A stretch of DNA of 64,000 nucleotides from Coriobacteriia bacterium (GCA_030651765.1 JAUSBY010000005.1:1-64000), one strand, 5' to 3'; shown: positions 26,865 through 36,674, counted from the first letter of the stretch. Notes: generated from the sequence alone by a model not told the origin. Translations and numbers: made by a program.

Positions 26865-27446
26865 TCATCCGCCGAGGGGCAGCGCCGCGATCTCCCGGTA
26901 GACGGGACCCGTTGGCGTGAGGACGGACGAGTAGAGGGTAACCTCCTGCACTGACATCGATCGCGAACGTTCGTCGGCACGGTGGAGCGCATGCTCGAGA
27001 GCATCGAATACCGGCGGAGCAAGGCGCCGTGGACGTCGGGCACGGCAGAGTGTGGCGTGGGTCCGGAAGCGTCGCCTGTCGGATGGCGGTACGAGACCCT
27101 CAAGCGCCGCGTCGACCACAGCAGCAAGCGCCGCGGTGTCTTCGGCTCCGGGCCCGCCCTCGGCCCATATGAGTGACGCGACCCGCAGGCGCGGTACGAC
27201 CGCCACGCGGTCCAGTGTGAGCCGGTAGGGCTCGATGCCTCGCACCGCGGGGAGGAGGCGGGAAACGGCCTCATCGGCGACCGACGCCTCGATGTCGCCG
27301 AGAAAGCGGACGGTGACGTGCAGGTTCTCCTCGGCCACCCACTTCTCGCCGCGCCACGACGGATCAGCGCCTATCGCGGCTGTGCGACACGCGGTGAGCG
27401 CCTGGCGCGTACGCTGAGGGAGCGCCAGGCCGAGGAAGGCGCGCAT
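26865..27446 (-). CDS. thpR: RNA 2',3'-cyclic phosphodiesterase
   Basis: 193 residues, 2H phosphoesterase family (formerly 2'-5' RNA ligase). Both catalytic motifs are present: HVTVRFLGD (~43-51) and HATLCRAR (~129-136). It opens 2',3'-cyclic phosphates on RNA ends. The ATG shares one base with the cinA stop (TGATG), so translation is coupled; a long upstream extension in the same frame lies inside cinA and is rejected. It is the last gene before recA, whose promoter starts at its stop codon. Confidence 0.93.
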   Translation of the reverse strand: MRAFLGLALPQRTRQALTACRTAAIGADPSWRGEKWVAEENLHVTVRFLGDIEASVADEAVSRLLPAVRGIEPYRLTLDRVAVVPRLRVASLIWAEGGPGAEDTAALAAVVDAALEGLVPPSDRRRFRTHATLCRARRPRRLAPPVFDALEHALHRADERSRSMSVQEVTLYSSVLTPTGPVYREIAALPLGG

Positions 27447-28699
27447 CACGCATCGTCTCCGGAGCCGGCAGGCGTGCGTAACGCGCGGAGGAGCAGGCCG
27501 AGGGCAGCCACGGTCGCGCGGGTCCGCACGCCATCGCGGTCTCCGGGAAGCATGCGGCACTCGGCGTGTGTCTCCGCAGGCGTCGCGATCGCGAACCACA
27601 CGGTACCGACCGGTTTGGCGGGGCTCCCGCCTGTCGGCCCGGCGATCCCCGTGGTGGCGACAGCGATGTCCGCGCCGAGGCACGTCCGGGCCCCCTCGGC
27701 CATCGCGATCGCCGTCTCGGCGCTGACGGCCCCGTGCGCTTCGAGAGTCGCCGAGCTCACCCCAAGGATGGCGGACTTGACGGCGTCGGCGTACGCAACG
27801 ACCCCGCCGGCGAAGGCCGCCGAGGAGCCGGAGACGTCGGTGAGGGCGGAAGCGACCATGCCGCCCGTGCAGGACTCAGCCGTGCCGAGGCGCAGTCCGC
27901 GCCGTGCGGCGGCGCGGACGATGGTCTCGGCGAGCGTGGAGCCGTCGGTGCTGTAGCACGCATCGCCGAGCTCCGCAGCCGCGGCGTGGGCCGCGGTATC
28001 GAGTGCGGTCTCCCCTGCCCCGCCGTCCCGCAGGATCACGTCGACCAGTCCGGCCGATGCGAGGATGGTGAAGGCGATGCCCGACGATCCGGCGAGCGCC
28101 CCTTCGACGAGCAGTTGGATGTCGGACTCGGGGTGCCCGATGGTCCGCAGTATCCGCGGGGAGGCGTGGATGGACCGGTCGCCCAGGAGCATCCGGAGCA
28201 TCGGCCTCATCTCGTGGGGTGGTCCCGGCAGCAGCGCGAGCGTGCCGTGCTCATGCTCGAGCACCTGACCCGGCGCGGTGCCGAGCGTGGGCGTGAGGAT
28301 CCGGGCGCCGTCTATGATCTCTGCCTGGCGTAGCACCCGGGCACCAGCCTCGGCACTCCCGTGCCTGGCGACGGCCGGACCGAGGGACTGGAGCAGTCCC
28401 TCGTCGCACGTGAGTGTCCGCCCGAGGGCTCGCGCGGCAGCTTCGCGGGTCACGTCGTCGTGTGTCGGCCCGAGCCCGCCCGTGACGACGATCAGGCGGT
28501 GACGTGGAAGCGCCCGGGTGAGGAATGACGTGATCGCGTCGGCGTCATCGGGAAGCGCGGTCACCGAGCGAACGTCGTAACCGGCGTCCTCGAGAGTGCG
28601 GGCAACCTCCGGGCCGTTGGTGTCAGAATGCAGGCCGCTCGTGAGCTCGGTGCCGACGACCAGGACGGCGGCGGTCGGCGATGCGGGCTCAGGATCCAT
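27446..28699 (-). CDS. cinA: CinA family protein (nicotinamide-nucleotide amidase type)
   Basis: 417 residues, two domains. The N-terminal molybdopterin-binding-like COG1058 domain (~8-170, VVGTELTSGLHSDTNG, TGGLGPTHDDVTREA) and the C-terminal PncC-type amidase domain (~255-410, LGTAESCTGGMVASALTDVSG). Full-length CinA proteins deamidate NMN and hydrolyse ADP-ribose in NAD recycling. The ATG at 28699 is internal to a frame open 15 codons further and overlaps pgsA by 11 nt. cinA just upstream of recA is a widespread arrangement. Confidence 0.94.
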   Translation of the reverse strand: MDPEPASPTAAVLVVGTELTSGLHSDTNGPEVARTLEDAGYDVRSVTALPDDADAITSFLTRALPRHRLIVVTGGLGPTHDDVTREAAARALGRTLTCDEGLLQSLGPAVARHGSAEAGARVLRQAEIIDGARILTPTLGTAPGQVLEHEHGTLALLPGPPHEMRPMLRMLLGDRSIHASPRILRTIGHPESDIQLLVEGALAGSSGIAFTILASAGLVDVILRDGGAGETALDTAAHAAAAELGDACYSTDGSTLAETIVRAAARRGLRLGTAESCTGGMVASALTDVSGSSAAFAGGVVAYADAVKSAILGVSSATLEAHGAVSAETAIAMAEGARTCLGADIAVATTGIAGPTGGSPAKPVGTVWFAIATPAETHAECRMLPGDRDGVRTRATVAALGLLLRALRTPAGSGDDA

Positions 28700-29327
28700 C
28701 GCGAGATCCACGCTCCCACGGGCCGGTGAGGATGTCCCGCGCATGGTAGAAGTAGTCGATCATGGACAGCATCGTCATGATGACGGCTGCCGCCATGACG
28801 AGCCATGACAGGGTCTCGAACGCCCCCCACAGCGGCGGGGAGAGCCACTCCTCGAGCGTCGCGCTCCCCCGCACCAGAAACGCGACGATCGCGACGATCT
28901 GGAGGACGGTCTTGATCTTCCCGTAGTCAGAGGCGGCGATCACCCGGCCCTCGGCAACCGCGACCATCCGGAGGCCGCTGACGACCAGCTCACGGCTGAT
29001 GATGACGAGCGCGACCCACGAGGGAATCCGGCCGAGGTCCACGAGCGCCACAAGTGCGGCGGTCACGAGCAGCTTGTCTGCGAGCGGGTCGATGAACTTC
29101 CCGAAGGTGGTCACCTGGTTGCGGGAGCGTGCGATATACCCGTCGACGGCGTCGCTTGCCGCGAGTGCGACGAAGATGGCTGCGGCGAGCCATGGTTGTG
29201 CCAGAAGCCACCACGCAGGCGCGCGGATCCCCTCGGGAAACGAGCCGAGGAGGACCACGAGGAACACCGGGATGAAGACGATCCGCGCGAGCGTGATGCG
29301 GTTGGCGAGGTTCATGTTGCGGATCAC
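28689..29327 (-). CDS. pgsA: CDP-diacylglycerol--glycerol-3-phosphate 3-phosphatidyltransferase
   Basis: 212 residues, CDP-alcohol phosphatidyltransferase. The catalytic motif D-x2-DG-x2-AR-x8-G-x3-D-x3-D reads SDAVDGYIARSRNQ ... GKFIDPLADK (~59-86). Six membrane helices. It makes phosphatidylglycerophosphate in the inner membrane. Starts with GTG overlapping the rimO stop (GTGA); an ATG four codons later (29315) is the alternative. pgsA beside cinA and rimO is a conserved neighbourhood, which favours PgsA over other CDP-alcohol transferases. Confidence 0.93.
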   Translation of the reverse strand: MIRNMNLANRITLARIVFIPVFLVVLLGSFPEGIRAPAWWLLAQPWLAAAIFVALAASDAVDGYIARSRNQVTTFGKFIDPLADKLLVTAALVALVDLGRIPSWVALVIISRELVVSGLRMVAVAEGRVIAASDYGKIKTVLQIVAIVAFLVRGSATLEEWLSPPLWGAFETLSWLVMAAAVIMTMLSMIDYFYHARDILTGPWERGSRDGS

Positions 29328-30619
29328 TCGACCACCCCCACCAGATCGTAGCCGATGGCGTCGGTGATGCGAACCTGTACGAACCCGCCTGGCGCTGCAT
29401 CAGTCGAGATGAAGGTGATGCCGTCGACCTCGGGTGCCTGCCCGCACGTGCGTCCCCACAGGGCGCCGTCCTCGTCCACCCCTTCGACGAGTGTCTGCTG
29501 GAGCATCCCTATTCGTGCAGTCGCGCGCTCGAAGCCGACAGTATCGGCCAGGTCACGGAGTCGCTGGGCACGCTCGAGGCGCACGTCTGCGGGTATCTGG
29601 CCGGGCATGACCGCGGCGCGGGTGCCGTCTTCGGGTGAGTATGCGAACACCCCGACGTAGTCGAAACCGGCCTCGGCTACGAACGCCTCGAGTTCGGCGG
29701 ACTCGGCATCGGTCTCCCCCGGGAATCCCGTCATGACCGTGGTCCTGAGTGAGACGCCGGGAAGCGCTTCGCGGATGCGACCGAGCAGCGCGAGGTGGTG
29801 CGCCGAATCGCCGGTGCGGCCCATCGCGTCGAGCACGCGCGCCGAGGCGTGCTGCAGGGGGAGGTCGAGGTAGCGGCAGACTCGTGGATCGGCAGCCATC
29901 GCCTCGAGCAGGCGCGGCGTGATGCCGTCGGGCTGGACGTACATGAGGCGGACGCGGAAGTCGCCCTCAAGCGAGCCGAGACGCTCGACGAGTGAGGCGA
30001 GGTCGCCGTCGTCTGAGTCCCTCCCCCACGAGGAGATGTCTTGCCCGATGAGCACGATCTCGCGTGCTCCACGTCCGACGAGGAACGTTGCCTCGGCGAG
30101 CAGCGTGGAGACTGGTGCGGACACGAACGGTCCCCTGATCGTCGGGATCGTGCAGTATGCGCAGCGGCGGTCACACCCCTCGCTGACTTTGAGGTATGCG
30201 GTCGTTCCGGGCGTCGTGCGGCCTGGGACGGAAGCACGTGGCGATGCGGGGACTCCCGTGATGCGCTCTACGACCTCGAGCAGGCTTCGCTCGTCGGCCA
30301 CCGCCACGAAGGCGTCAGGCTCCGGCATCGCGTCGGCTAACTCGTCTCCGTACCGCGAGACCATGCAGCCGGCCACGATGAGTCGTCTGCCGGTGCGCGC
30401 GGGACGCCATGAGTCCGCGAGATCGAACGCCTCGGCGATGGACTCCTCGGTGGCCGCCTCGATGAACGAGCAGGTATTGAGGACGACGACGTCGGCCTCC
30501 GACGGGTCGGCGACCAGGCGATATGCCGATGCTTCCACCGCAGCCGCCATCCGGTCGGAGTCGACCTCGTTCTTCGGACATCCGAGGGTGACGAACGCGA
30601 TGGCCGGCGCGTGGGGCAT
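29324..30619 (-). CDS. rimO: Ribosomal protein S12 methylthiotransferase RimO
   Basis: 431 residues. Auxiliary-cluster cysteines in TLGCPKNEVDSD, NTCSFIEAATEE and VAGCMVSRY, radical SAM motif CDRRCAYC (~149-156), and C-terminal TRAM domain (PGGFVQVRITDAIGYDL). LGCPKN and CSFI are the RimO rather than MiaB signature. It methylthiolates Asp89 of S12. The ATG at 30619 with AGGG six nt upstream is chosen; the frame is open 86 codons upstream but through yajQ. It ends overlapping pgsA by 4 nt. Confidence 0.96.
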   Translation of the reverse strand: MPHAPAIAFVTLGCPKNEVDSDRMAAAVEASAYRLVADPSEADVVVLNTCSFIEAATEESIAEAFDLADSWRPARTGRRLIVAGCMVSRYGDELADAMPEPDAFVAVADERSLLEVVERITGVPASPRASVPGRTTPGTTAYLKVSEGCDRRCAYCTIPTIRGPFVSAPVSTLLAEATFLVGRGAREIVLIGQDISSWGRDSDDGDLASLVERLGSLEGDFRVRLMYVQPDGITPRLLEAMAADPRVCRYLDLPLQHASARVLDAMGRTGDSAHHLALLGRIREALPGVSLRTTVMTGFPGETDAESAELEAFVAEAGFDYVGVFAYSPEDGTRAAVMPGQIPADVRLERAQRLRDLADTVGFERATARIGMLQQTLVEGVDEDGALWGRTCGQAPEVDGITFISTDAAPGGFVQVRITDAIGYDLVGVVE

Positions 30620-30627
30620 GCGGGACC

Positions 30628-31125
30628 CTAACGGTAGTTCGTGAACTGGAGCGGGATGCCGTAGTCGTGCTCCTTGATGAAGGCGATGACGGCCTGCAGT
30701 TCGTCGCGGCTGGCGCTGAAGATGCGCAGCTTGTCGCCTTCGATCTGGACCTTGACCTTGAACTTCTGGTCGCGCACCTCCTTGTTGATGCGCCGCGCGA
30801 TCTCGGCGTCGATCCCGTTGACCACCGTGGCTGTCCGCCCGGCGGAGCCGCCCGACCCGGCCTCGATCTTGCCCCAATCGAGCGCCATGAGGTCGATGCC
30901 ACGCCGGACGAGTTTCCCGTCGAGGATGTCCTTGACCTGCCCCAAGACGAAGTCGCTCGGCGCGGTCAGTGAGATGGTACCGGCGGCACGATCGAAACTG
31001 ACCGCCGAGTCGGTTCCCTTGAGGTCGTAGCGCTGCGCAAGTTCCTTCACCGTCTGCTGCACGGCGTTGTCGACCTCTTGCATGTCCACCTGGGACACGA
31101 CATCAAAGCTCTGGTCCTTGGCCAT
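30628..31125 (-). CDS. yajQ: YajQ-family nucleotide-binding protein
   Basis: 165 residues, full-length UPF0234/YajQ: SFDVVSQVDMQEVDNAVQQ at the N-terminus and GDKLRIFSASRDELQAVIAF ... LQFTNYR at the C-terminus. Two ferredoxin-like halves; members bind nucleotides, and in Xanthomonas a homologue binds c-di-GMP. No c-di-GMP enzyme is visible here, so the ligand is open. It lies 8 nt upstream of rimO and is probably transcribed with it. Confidence 0.94.
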   Translation of the reverse strand: MAKDQSFDVVSQVDMQEVDNAVQQTVKELAQRYDLKGTDSAVSFDRAAGTISLTAPSDFVLGQVKDILDGKLVRRGIDLMALDWGKIEAGSGGSAGRTATVVNGIDAEIARRINKEVRDQKFKVKVQIEGDKLRIFSASRDELQAVIAFIKEHDYGIPLQFTNYR

Positions 31126-31153
31126 CAGGACACCTCCGTCATGTGGTGTGCGG

Positions 31154-31921
31154 TCATTCCTCCGCGCTCAGGCGCACCTCGGCAGTGCCGGTGCCGAGCG
31201 GGACGTCGACGGCTGCGCCGTCACGGGTGACGGTCACCGCGGCGGGCTTCCCGATCCGCACGGTGGCTTCGTCGGTGACGCTGTAGCTCTTCTGTTGCCC
31301 GCCGGGTAGCGTTCCTTCGTAGGCGGTCAGGCCGTCGACCTCGATCTTGAGCCACGACGACTGTCCCTCGGCCACCGAGACCACGAGCGTGAAGGCTCCG
31401 GCAGCCGGAGTCCCCTCGGCGTCGGCTGTGGGCGTCGCGATATCCGCGCCGGTCACTCCCGGCACCGTGGCGGTCGCCTCCGGACTCTCTGTCGTTGCGG
31501 GCGGAATCGGCGGCGGGGTGTCGTCTCCGCTCAGGAGCACCGTGACGCCCCAGATGGCAAGACCGATGACGGCCACGACGACCACCAGCAGGATCCAGAC
31601 CTGCCGTGGCACCGAGTGTATCTCGCGCTGTTGCGGAACGATGGTCCTGCCGGGGATGCGCGTGAGTCTGGGCGCGGCCGTCGCGGCGCCGAGGTCGGCC
31701 GCGTACTCGGCAAGCAGCGGTGCCGGATCGATGCCGAGCGCCTGAGCGTAGTTCTGGATGTAGCCCTTCACGTAGACCTGGGACGGCAGGTCGTCCCAGC
31801 GCTCGTCTTCGAGCGCGTTGAGCGTGCGCCCCATGATGTGCGTGGCGGCCTGAATATCGGCCAGGGACTTGCTCTGGCGGCGACGCGCGGCGGCGAGTGT
31901 CTTACCAACGGGCACGATCAC
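31154..31921 (-). CDS. RodZ-like membrane protein with helix-turn-helix domain
   Basis: 255 residues. N-terminal HTH domain (~7-75, TLAAARRRQSKSLADIQAATHI ... VYVKGYIQNYAQALGID), one membrane helix (~106-130, VWILLVVVVAVIGLAIWGVTVLL), a Pro/Thr/Ala-rich linker (~133-175), and an extracytoplasmic beta domain (~175-255, DUF4115 type). This is the RodZ plan; RodZ links MreB to cell-wall synthesis. No mreB is in the window. Start is GTG at 31921 with a second GTG two codons on. It follows ftsK by 30 nt, as in many Gram-positives. Confidence 0.85.
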   Translation of the reverse strand: MIVPVGKTLAAARRRQSKSLADIQAATHIMGRTLNALEDERWDDLPSQVYVKGYIQNYAQALGIDPAPLLAEYAADLGAATAAPRLTRIPGRTIVPQQREIHSVPRQVWILLVVVVAVIGLAIWGVTVLLSGDDTPPPIPPATTESPEATATVPGVTGADIATPTADAEGTPAAGAFTLVVSVAEGQSSWLKIEVDGLTAYEGTLPGGQQKSYSVTDEATVRIGKPAAVTVTRDGAAVDVPLGTGTAEVRLSAEE

Positions 31922-31951
31922 GCCTTCCTACGACGGCAGCGTACGGCCAGC

Positions 31952-34186
31952 TCACGCATCGGAATCGCGCTCCTCGCGCTCGAAGAGCTTGAGCGCTTCG
32001 AGATCCTCGATATCGACCTGGACTTCCCGGGGGCGGCTGCCGTCGGGAGGTCCGACGATGCCCTTGGATTCGAGCATGTCCATGATGCGTCCCGCTCGAG
32101 CATACCCGACCTTGAGCCGCCGCTGGAGAAGCGACGTCGAGCCCATGCCGCTCGTGACCACCATGTCGGCGGCCTCCCACAGGAGCGGATCGTCATCGTC
32201 GCTGCGCTCGAGACTACCCGAGGCCCCCGTCACCTTCAGGTGCAGGATCTCCTCGTGGTACTCGGGTTCGGCCTGCCCCTTGATGTGCGTGACGATCGTC
32301 TCGATCTCTTCCTCGGTCACGAATGCGCCCTGGATGCGGCGTGGTTTGGGCCACGCAGGTGTGGAGAAGAGCATGTCGCCGAGCCCGATGAGCTTCTCGG
32401 CGCCGGCAGTGTCGAGGATGACGCGGCTGTCGATGCCGGAGGACACCGCAAACGCGATGCGGTGCGTGATGTTGGTCTTGATCAACCCGGTGATGATGTC
32501 GGTGGACGGCCGCTGTGTGGCCACGATGAGGTGGATACCGGCGGCACGGGCGAGCTGCGCGAGGCGTACGATCGAGTCCTCGACCTCCTTGGCGGCCACC
32601 ATCATGAGGTCCGCCAGCTCGTCGATGATGATCACGAGGTACGGCAGCTCCTCGGTGCCTTCGGGCGCCTTGCCGGTGCGGACGTTCATGTTGTACTGCG
32701 CGATGTTTCGGGCACCGAGCTTCTGGAGCTTCTTCAGGCGAGCATCCATCTCCCCCACCGCCCAGTGCAGAGCCGAGGCAGCCTCCTTGGCCTCGGTGAC
32801 CACGGGCACGTAGAGATGCGGAACGCCGTTGTAGAGGTTGAGCTCGATGCGCTTGGGGTCGATGAGGATGAGCCGGACCTCGGCGGGGGTCGCCCGCATG
32901 AGGATCGACATGATGAGCGCGTTGATGCAGACGGACTTGCCCGTGCCGGTGGAGCCAGCGATGAGCATGTGCGGCATCGCGGCCAGGTCCGCCGCGATTT
33001 GCTCGCCTGCGACATCCTTGCCGATGGCGAGCAGGAGCGGGCGCGGATCGGCGATGAGACCGGAGTGCAGGACGTCGCCAAGGGTGACGGTGGTCCGCCC
33101 GGCGTTGGGAACCTCGATGCCGACGTAGCTCTTGCCGGGGATCGGCGCCAGGAAGCGGATCGTGGGCGCGGCGAGTGCCAGGGCGAGGTCGTCGGAGAGT
33201 GCGGTCACGCGGTTGAGCTTCACGCCCTTGGCGATCTCCAACTCGAACATCGTGACCGTCGGGCCCGGTACCCAGCCGACGACACGCGAGGCGATGTCGA
33301 ACGTGGCGAGCGTCTGCTCGATGAGGTCGGCGGTCTGGCGAAGCTCCTTTTCCGAGGCTTTGTGCTGCGCGGCGGTTTCGGGAGTGCACTTGAGTGCGCC
33401 GACAGGCGGCAGTTCGAAGCCCTCGAGCGATCGCGGGGGTGCCGGTTGCGCTGTGGGTAGCGTCTCGCGCGAGGCCTCGGGATCCGAGGTGCCGCGCCTG
33501 CGTGCGGCGGGGCGCTGGGACGTGCGAGCGAACTCGGACTCGGCCTCGAACTCGGCAAGCGGCGTGGTCTTCGCGGCCCGGCGCCTGGATGCTTGCACCG
33601 GCGTCTCGAACTCGGTCTCGGCGGGGCTGAGCTTCTCGCGGAGCCGATCGAACAGTTCGGAGATCGAGAGTCCGGCGATCACGAGGCCGACGAGGATGAG
33701 TGCGATCGAGACGACGTAGGCGATCGGCGTGCCGAGGAGGCTCCTCAGCAGCCACGCGGATCCTCCACCGATGTAGCCGCCCGTGCCGGTGAGCGTGAGT
33801 GGTTCCCACTGGGTGACGGGGTCGTTGCCGACCGACAGCGACGTGATGGCAGCCACGAGCACGACCGCCAGACCGAGGCCGACACGCACCTCGTCGACCC
33901 GCACCGAGCGGACGAAGAACGTGACCGCCCACAGGAGAACGATGACCGGTATGGCGTAGGCACCGAGGCCGAACCCGAGACGCATCGCGCCGGAGATCGC
34001 CTGCGGGATGATGCCGCTGGACTGCGTCAGTACTGCGATCGCCAGGGCTATCGCAGTGGCCGCGAGGACGATGCCGAATATCTCGTGGCGGCTATCGGTG
34101 TCGAGCACCGGCGGCGGCGCTGGTGCTCGCTTCGCTGTCGTGCGTGACGGCGAGGACCGTTTAGTCGCCTTCTTCTGTGTCGCCAT
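31952..34186 (-). CDS. ftsK: DNA translocase FtsK/SpoIIIE
   Basis: 744 residues. Four or so N-terminal membrane helices (~33-175), a linker (~180-290), then the motor: Walker A AGSTGTGKSV, LILIDPKRIELNLY, Walker B LVIIIDELADLM, and the C-terminal gamma winged helix (~680-735, LLWEAADMVVTSGMGSTSLLQRRLKVGYARAGRIMD) that reads KOPS/SRS sequences. It pumps chromosomes through the division septum. The ATG at 34186 fits the basic N-terminus (ATQKKATKRSS); the 42-codon extension reads into uppP. Confidence 0.96.
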   Translation of the reverse strand: MATQKKATKRSSPSRTTAKRAPAPPPVLDTDSRHEIFGIVLAATAIALAIAVLTQSSGIIPQAISGAMRLGFGLGAYAIPVIVLLWAVTFFVRSVRVDEVRVGLGLAVVLVAAITSLSVGNDPVTQWEPLTLTGTGGYIGGGSAWLLRSLLGTPIAYVVSIALILVGLVIAGLSISELFDRLREKLSPAETEFETPVQASRRRAAKTTPLAEFEAESEFARTSQRPAARRRGTSDPEASRETLPTAQPAPPRSLEGFELPPVGALKCTPETAAQHKASEKELRQTADLIEQTLATFDIASRVVGWVPGPTVTMFELEIAKGVKLNRVTALSDDLALALAAPTIRFLAPIPGKSYVGIEVPNAGRTTVTLGDVLHSGLIADPRPLLLAIGKDVAGEQIAADLAAMPHMLIAGSTGTGKSVCINALIMSILMRATPAEVRLILIDPKRIELNLYNGVPHLYVPVVTEAKEAASALHWAVGEMDARLKKLQKLGARNIAQYNMNVRTGKAPEGTEELPYLVIIIDELADLMMVAAKEVEDSIVRLAQLARAAGIHLIVATQRPSTDIITGLIKTNITHRIAFAVSSGIDSRVILDTAGAEKLIGLGDMLFSTPAWPKPRRIQGAFVTEEEIETIVTHIKGQAEPEYHEEILHLKVTGASGSLERSDDDDPLLWEAADMVVTSGMGSTSLLQRRLKVGYARAGRIMDMLESKGIVGPPDGSRPREVQVDIEDLEALKLFEREERDSDA

Positions 34187-34199
34187 CAGTATCGGGACC

Positions 34200-35003
34200 T
34201 CATCCCAGCAGCTGCCACACGATGATGCCGAGTCCCGCAACCGCGCAGTACGCCGCGAACGGATAGAGCGGTCGCTTGCGCAGGTACGCGAGCAACCCTG
34301 CGATTGCAGCATAACCGCTCACAGCGGCCGCAAGAAACCCGAGAGCGCTCACGCCGGGCGACGGCATGACGACACCCCCGCCGAGCAGCTCACGAGCGGC
34401 CCATCCACCGGCGAGCAGGATGCTCGGCACAGAGAGCAAGAACGAGAAGCGCGCGGCCTGCTCGCGATCGAGCCCGATGGCGAGTCCCGCAGCCATCGTG
34501 GAACCGGCCCGCGAGATCCCGGGCGCTATCGCCGCCCCCTGCGCGACGCCGATGAGCGCCGCCTGCCACCAGCGCATATCGGACGGATCGTGCTCTCGCT
34601 GGCGCGACAGCCACTCGGCGAGCGTGAGGATGATGGCGGTCACGATGAGGAAGACACCGACGTACAGTACCGCGCCGAAGAGGCGTTCGAAGACGTCATC
34701 GAACGCAAGGCCGATAAGGCCGGTCGGGATGGTGCCGATGATGATGAGCCATGCAAGCCGGCGCTCGGGGGCGCGTTCGGGAGCGGTGGAGAAGAACCCG
34801 CGCACCATGCGCCACAGGTCGGCCCGGAAGTAGACGATGACGGCCAGCAGGGTGCCGAGGTGCAGCAGTACGTCGAAGGCCACAGCCGGCTTGTCCCACC
34901 CGAACAGCGCGGGGACGATCACGAGGTGTCCCGATGACGAGATGGGCAGGAACTCCGCGGCCCCCTGGGTGATGCCGAGGATGATCGCCTCGAGGACCGT
35001 CAC
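34200..35003 (-). CDS. uppP: Undecaprenyl-diphosphatase (BacA/UppP type)
   Basis: 267 residues with about eight membrane helices. Catalytic motifs GAAEFLPISSSGHL (~14-27) and PGISRAGSTM (~160-169) are intact. It dephosphorylates undecaprenyl diphosphate to recycle the lipid carrier for cell-wall synthesis and can confer bacitracin tolerance. The GTG start lies directly after the rnj stop. It is 13 nt upstream of ftsK, so cell-wall and division genes share this transcript. Confidence 0.96.
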   Translation of the reverse strand: MTVLEAIILGITQGAAEFLPISSSGHLVIVPALFGWDKPAVAFDVLLHLGTLLAVIVYFRADLWRMVRGFFSTAPERAPERRLAWLIIIGTIPTGLIGLAFDDVFERLFGAVLYVGVFLIVTAIILTLAEWLSRQREHDPSDMRWWQAALIGVAQGAAIAPGISRAGSTMAAGLAIGLDREQAARFSFLLSVPSILLAGGWAARELLGGGVVMPSPGVSALGFLAAAVSGYAAIAGLLAYLRKRPLYPFAAYCAVAGLGIIVWQLLG

Positions 35004-36674
35004 CTAGACCTCCATGACGATAGGGATGATCATCGGACGCCTGCGCGCGGTCTCCCAGACGTACTGCGAGAAGGAGTCGCGAAGGGCCTTCTTGATCACG
35101 GCCTGGTCGGTCACACCCTCCCCCGACGTGCGCTTGAGGATCTTGTCGAGACGGACGCGACCGGCCGCAAGCGCGCCTTCGGTGTCCGAGCCGAGGACGA
35201 GGCCGGCGGTGACGAACTCGATGTCGCCTGCGATCGCACCCGTCCGTGTGTCCAGCGCCACGACGATGACCGCGATGCCGTCGTTGGAGAGTACCTGCCG
35301 GTCGCGGAGGATGACGTGGCCGAGGTCGCCTACGGCCAGTCCGTCCACGTACACGACGCCGGAGGTCACCTGCTCGGCGAGACGGACGCCGTCCTCGTCG
35401 ATCTCCAGGCATCGACCGTTCTCGAGGATGAAGATGTTCTCTTCGGGGATGCCGACGTCACGGGCGAGTCCCGCGTGGGCGTAGAGGTGCCGGGTCTCTC
35501 CGTGGATGGGCATGAAGTGCGTCGGCTTCACGAGGTTCAGCATCATCTTGAGCTCTTCCGATGCACCGTGACCCGAGACGTGGACGCGGGCCATGCCCTT
35601 ATGGACGACTTTCGCCCCCGCCTTGTACAGGCGGTTCATGACGCGGCTGACGGCCTTCTCGTTGCCCGGAATCGGCGTGGCCGAGATGACGACCGTGTCG
35701 CCCTCCTCGATCCGTACGGTGCGGTGATCGCCGTTGGCGATCCGTGCGAGCGCCGAGAGCGGTTCGCCCTGGCTGCCCGTACACATCACGACCACCTTGT
35801 CCGCGGGGAGGTCGCCCATCTGGAAGGCATCGAGAAGGTCCTCGTCGGCGATGTGAAGGTAGCCGAGTTCGCGCGCGATCTTCGTCGTGTTGATCATCGA
35901 GCGACCGGTGACGACGACCTTGCGCCCACAGGCCACGGCAGCGTCGCAGACCTGCTGGACGCGGTGGATATGTGACGCGAACGACGCCACGATGATGCGC
36001 TGGTCGGCGGCGGCGAAGATGTCGCGGAGGGTCTTGCCCACCACCGCTTCGGAGGCCGTGCTTCCGTGACTCTCGGCGTTCGTCGAGTCCGACATCATCA
36101 GGGTGACGCCGGCCTTGGATGCCCGCGCGAATGCGGCGTAGTCCGTGAACCGCCCATCTATCGGGGTCTGATCGAGCTTGAAGTCACCCGTGTGGAGAAT
36201 CGTCCCCACCGGGGTGCGTATGAATATGCCGACACCATCGGGGATCGAATGGTTCACCGCCATGAAGTCCATGCCGAACAGCCCGAGGTTCACGTGGCCT
36301 CCGGGCTTGATCTCGCGGAGCTTCGGCTTCTTGATCTTGTGTTCGTCGAGTTTGCCCTGGATGATGCCGAGCGTGAGCCTCGTGCCAAGCACGGGCACCG
36401 GCTGACCCAGGTCTTTGAGCAGGTAGGGCAGCGCCCCGGTGTGATCTTCGTGGCCGTGAGTGATCACGATGCCGCGAAGCTTCTCCTTGCGCTGCACGAT
36501 GTAGCTGTAGTCGGGCAGGATCAGGTCGATCCCGGGGTGGTCGTCGTCGGGGAACATGAGCCCCGCGTCGATGACCACCATGTCGTTTCCGTACTCGAGC
36601 ACGGTCATGTTCTTGCCGATCCCGTCGAGCCCACCGAGCGGGATGACGCGGAGGCGGTTCTTCTTGGATGTCAT
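35004..36674 (-). CDS. rnj: Ribonuclease J
   Basis: 556 residues, MBL-fold/beta-CASP nuclease. The metal site THGHEDHTGALPYLL (~75-89), HTGDFKLD, SDSTNAESHG and the beta-CASP histidine in HVSGHGASEELKMM are present, with a C-terminal domain ending in the QYVWETARRRPMIIPIV segment. It has 5'-exonuclease and endonuclease activity on RNA. Together with rny and pnp, the window encodes most of a Gram-positive-type degradation machinery. A 73-nt gap separates it from dapA upstream. Confidence 0.96.
   Translation of the reverse strand: MTSKKNRLRVIPLGGLDGIGKNMTVLEYGNDMVVIDAGLMFPDDDHPGIDLILPDYSYIVQRKEKLRGIVITHGHEDHTGALPYLLKDLGQPVPVLGTRLTLGIIQGKLDEHKIKKPKLREIKPGGHVNLGLFGMDFMAVNHSIPDGVGIFIRTPVGTILHTGDFKLDQTPIDGRFTDYAAFARASKAGVTLMMSDSTNAESHGSTASEAVVGKTLRDIFAAADQRIIVASFASHIHRVQQVCDAAVACGRKVVVTGRSMINTTKIARELGYLHIADEDLLDAFQMGDLPADKVVVMCTGSQGEPLSALARIANGDHRTVRIEEGDTVVISATPIPGNEKAVSRVMNRLYKAGAKVVHKGMARVHVSGHGASEELKMMLNLVKPTHFMPIHGETRHLYAHAGLARDVGIPEENIFILENGRCLEIDEDGVRLAEQVTSGVVYVDGLAVGDLGHVILRDRQVLSNDGIAVIVVALDTRTGAIAGDIEFVTAGLVLGSDTEGALAAGRVRLDKILKRTSGEGVTDQAVIKKALRDSFSQYVWETARRRPMIIPIVMEV

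Noticed and set aside
31616-33460. A 614-codon open frame on the + strand
   Set aside because: Antisense to ftsK and the RodZ-like gene; no domain recognisable, codon bias explains the absence of stops.
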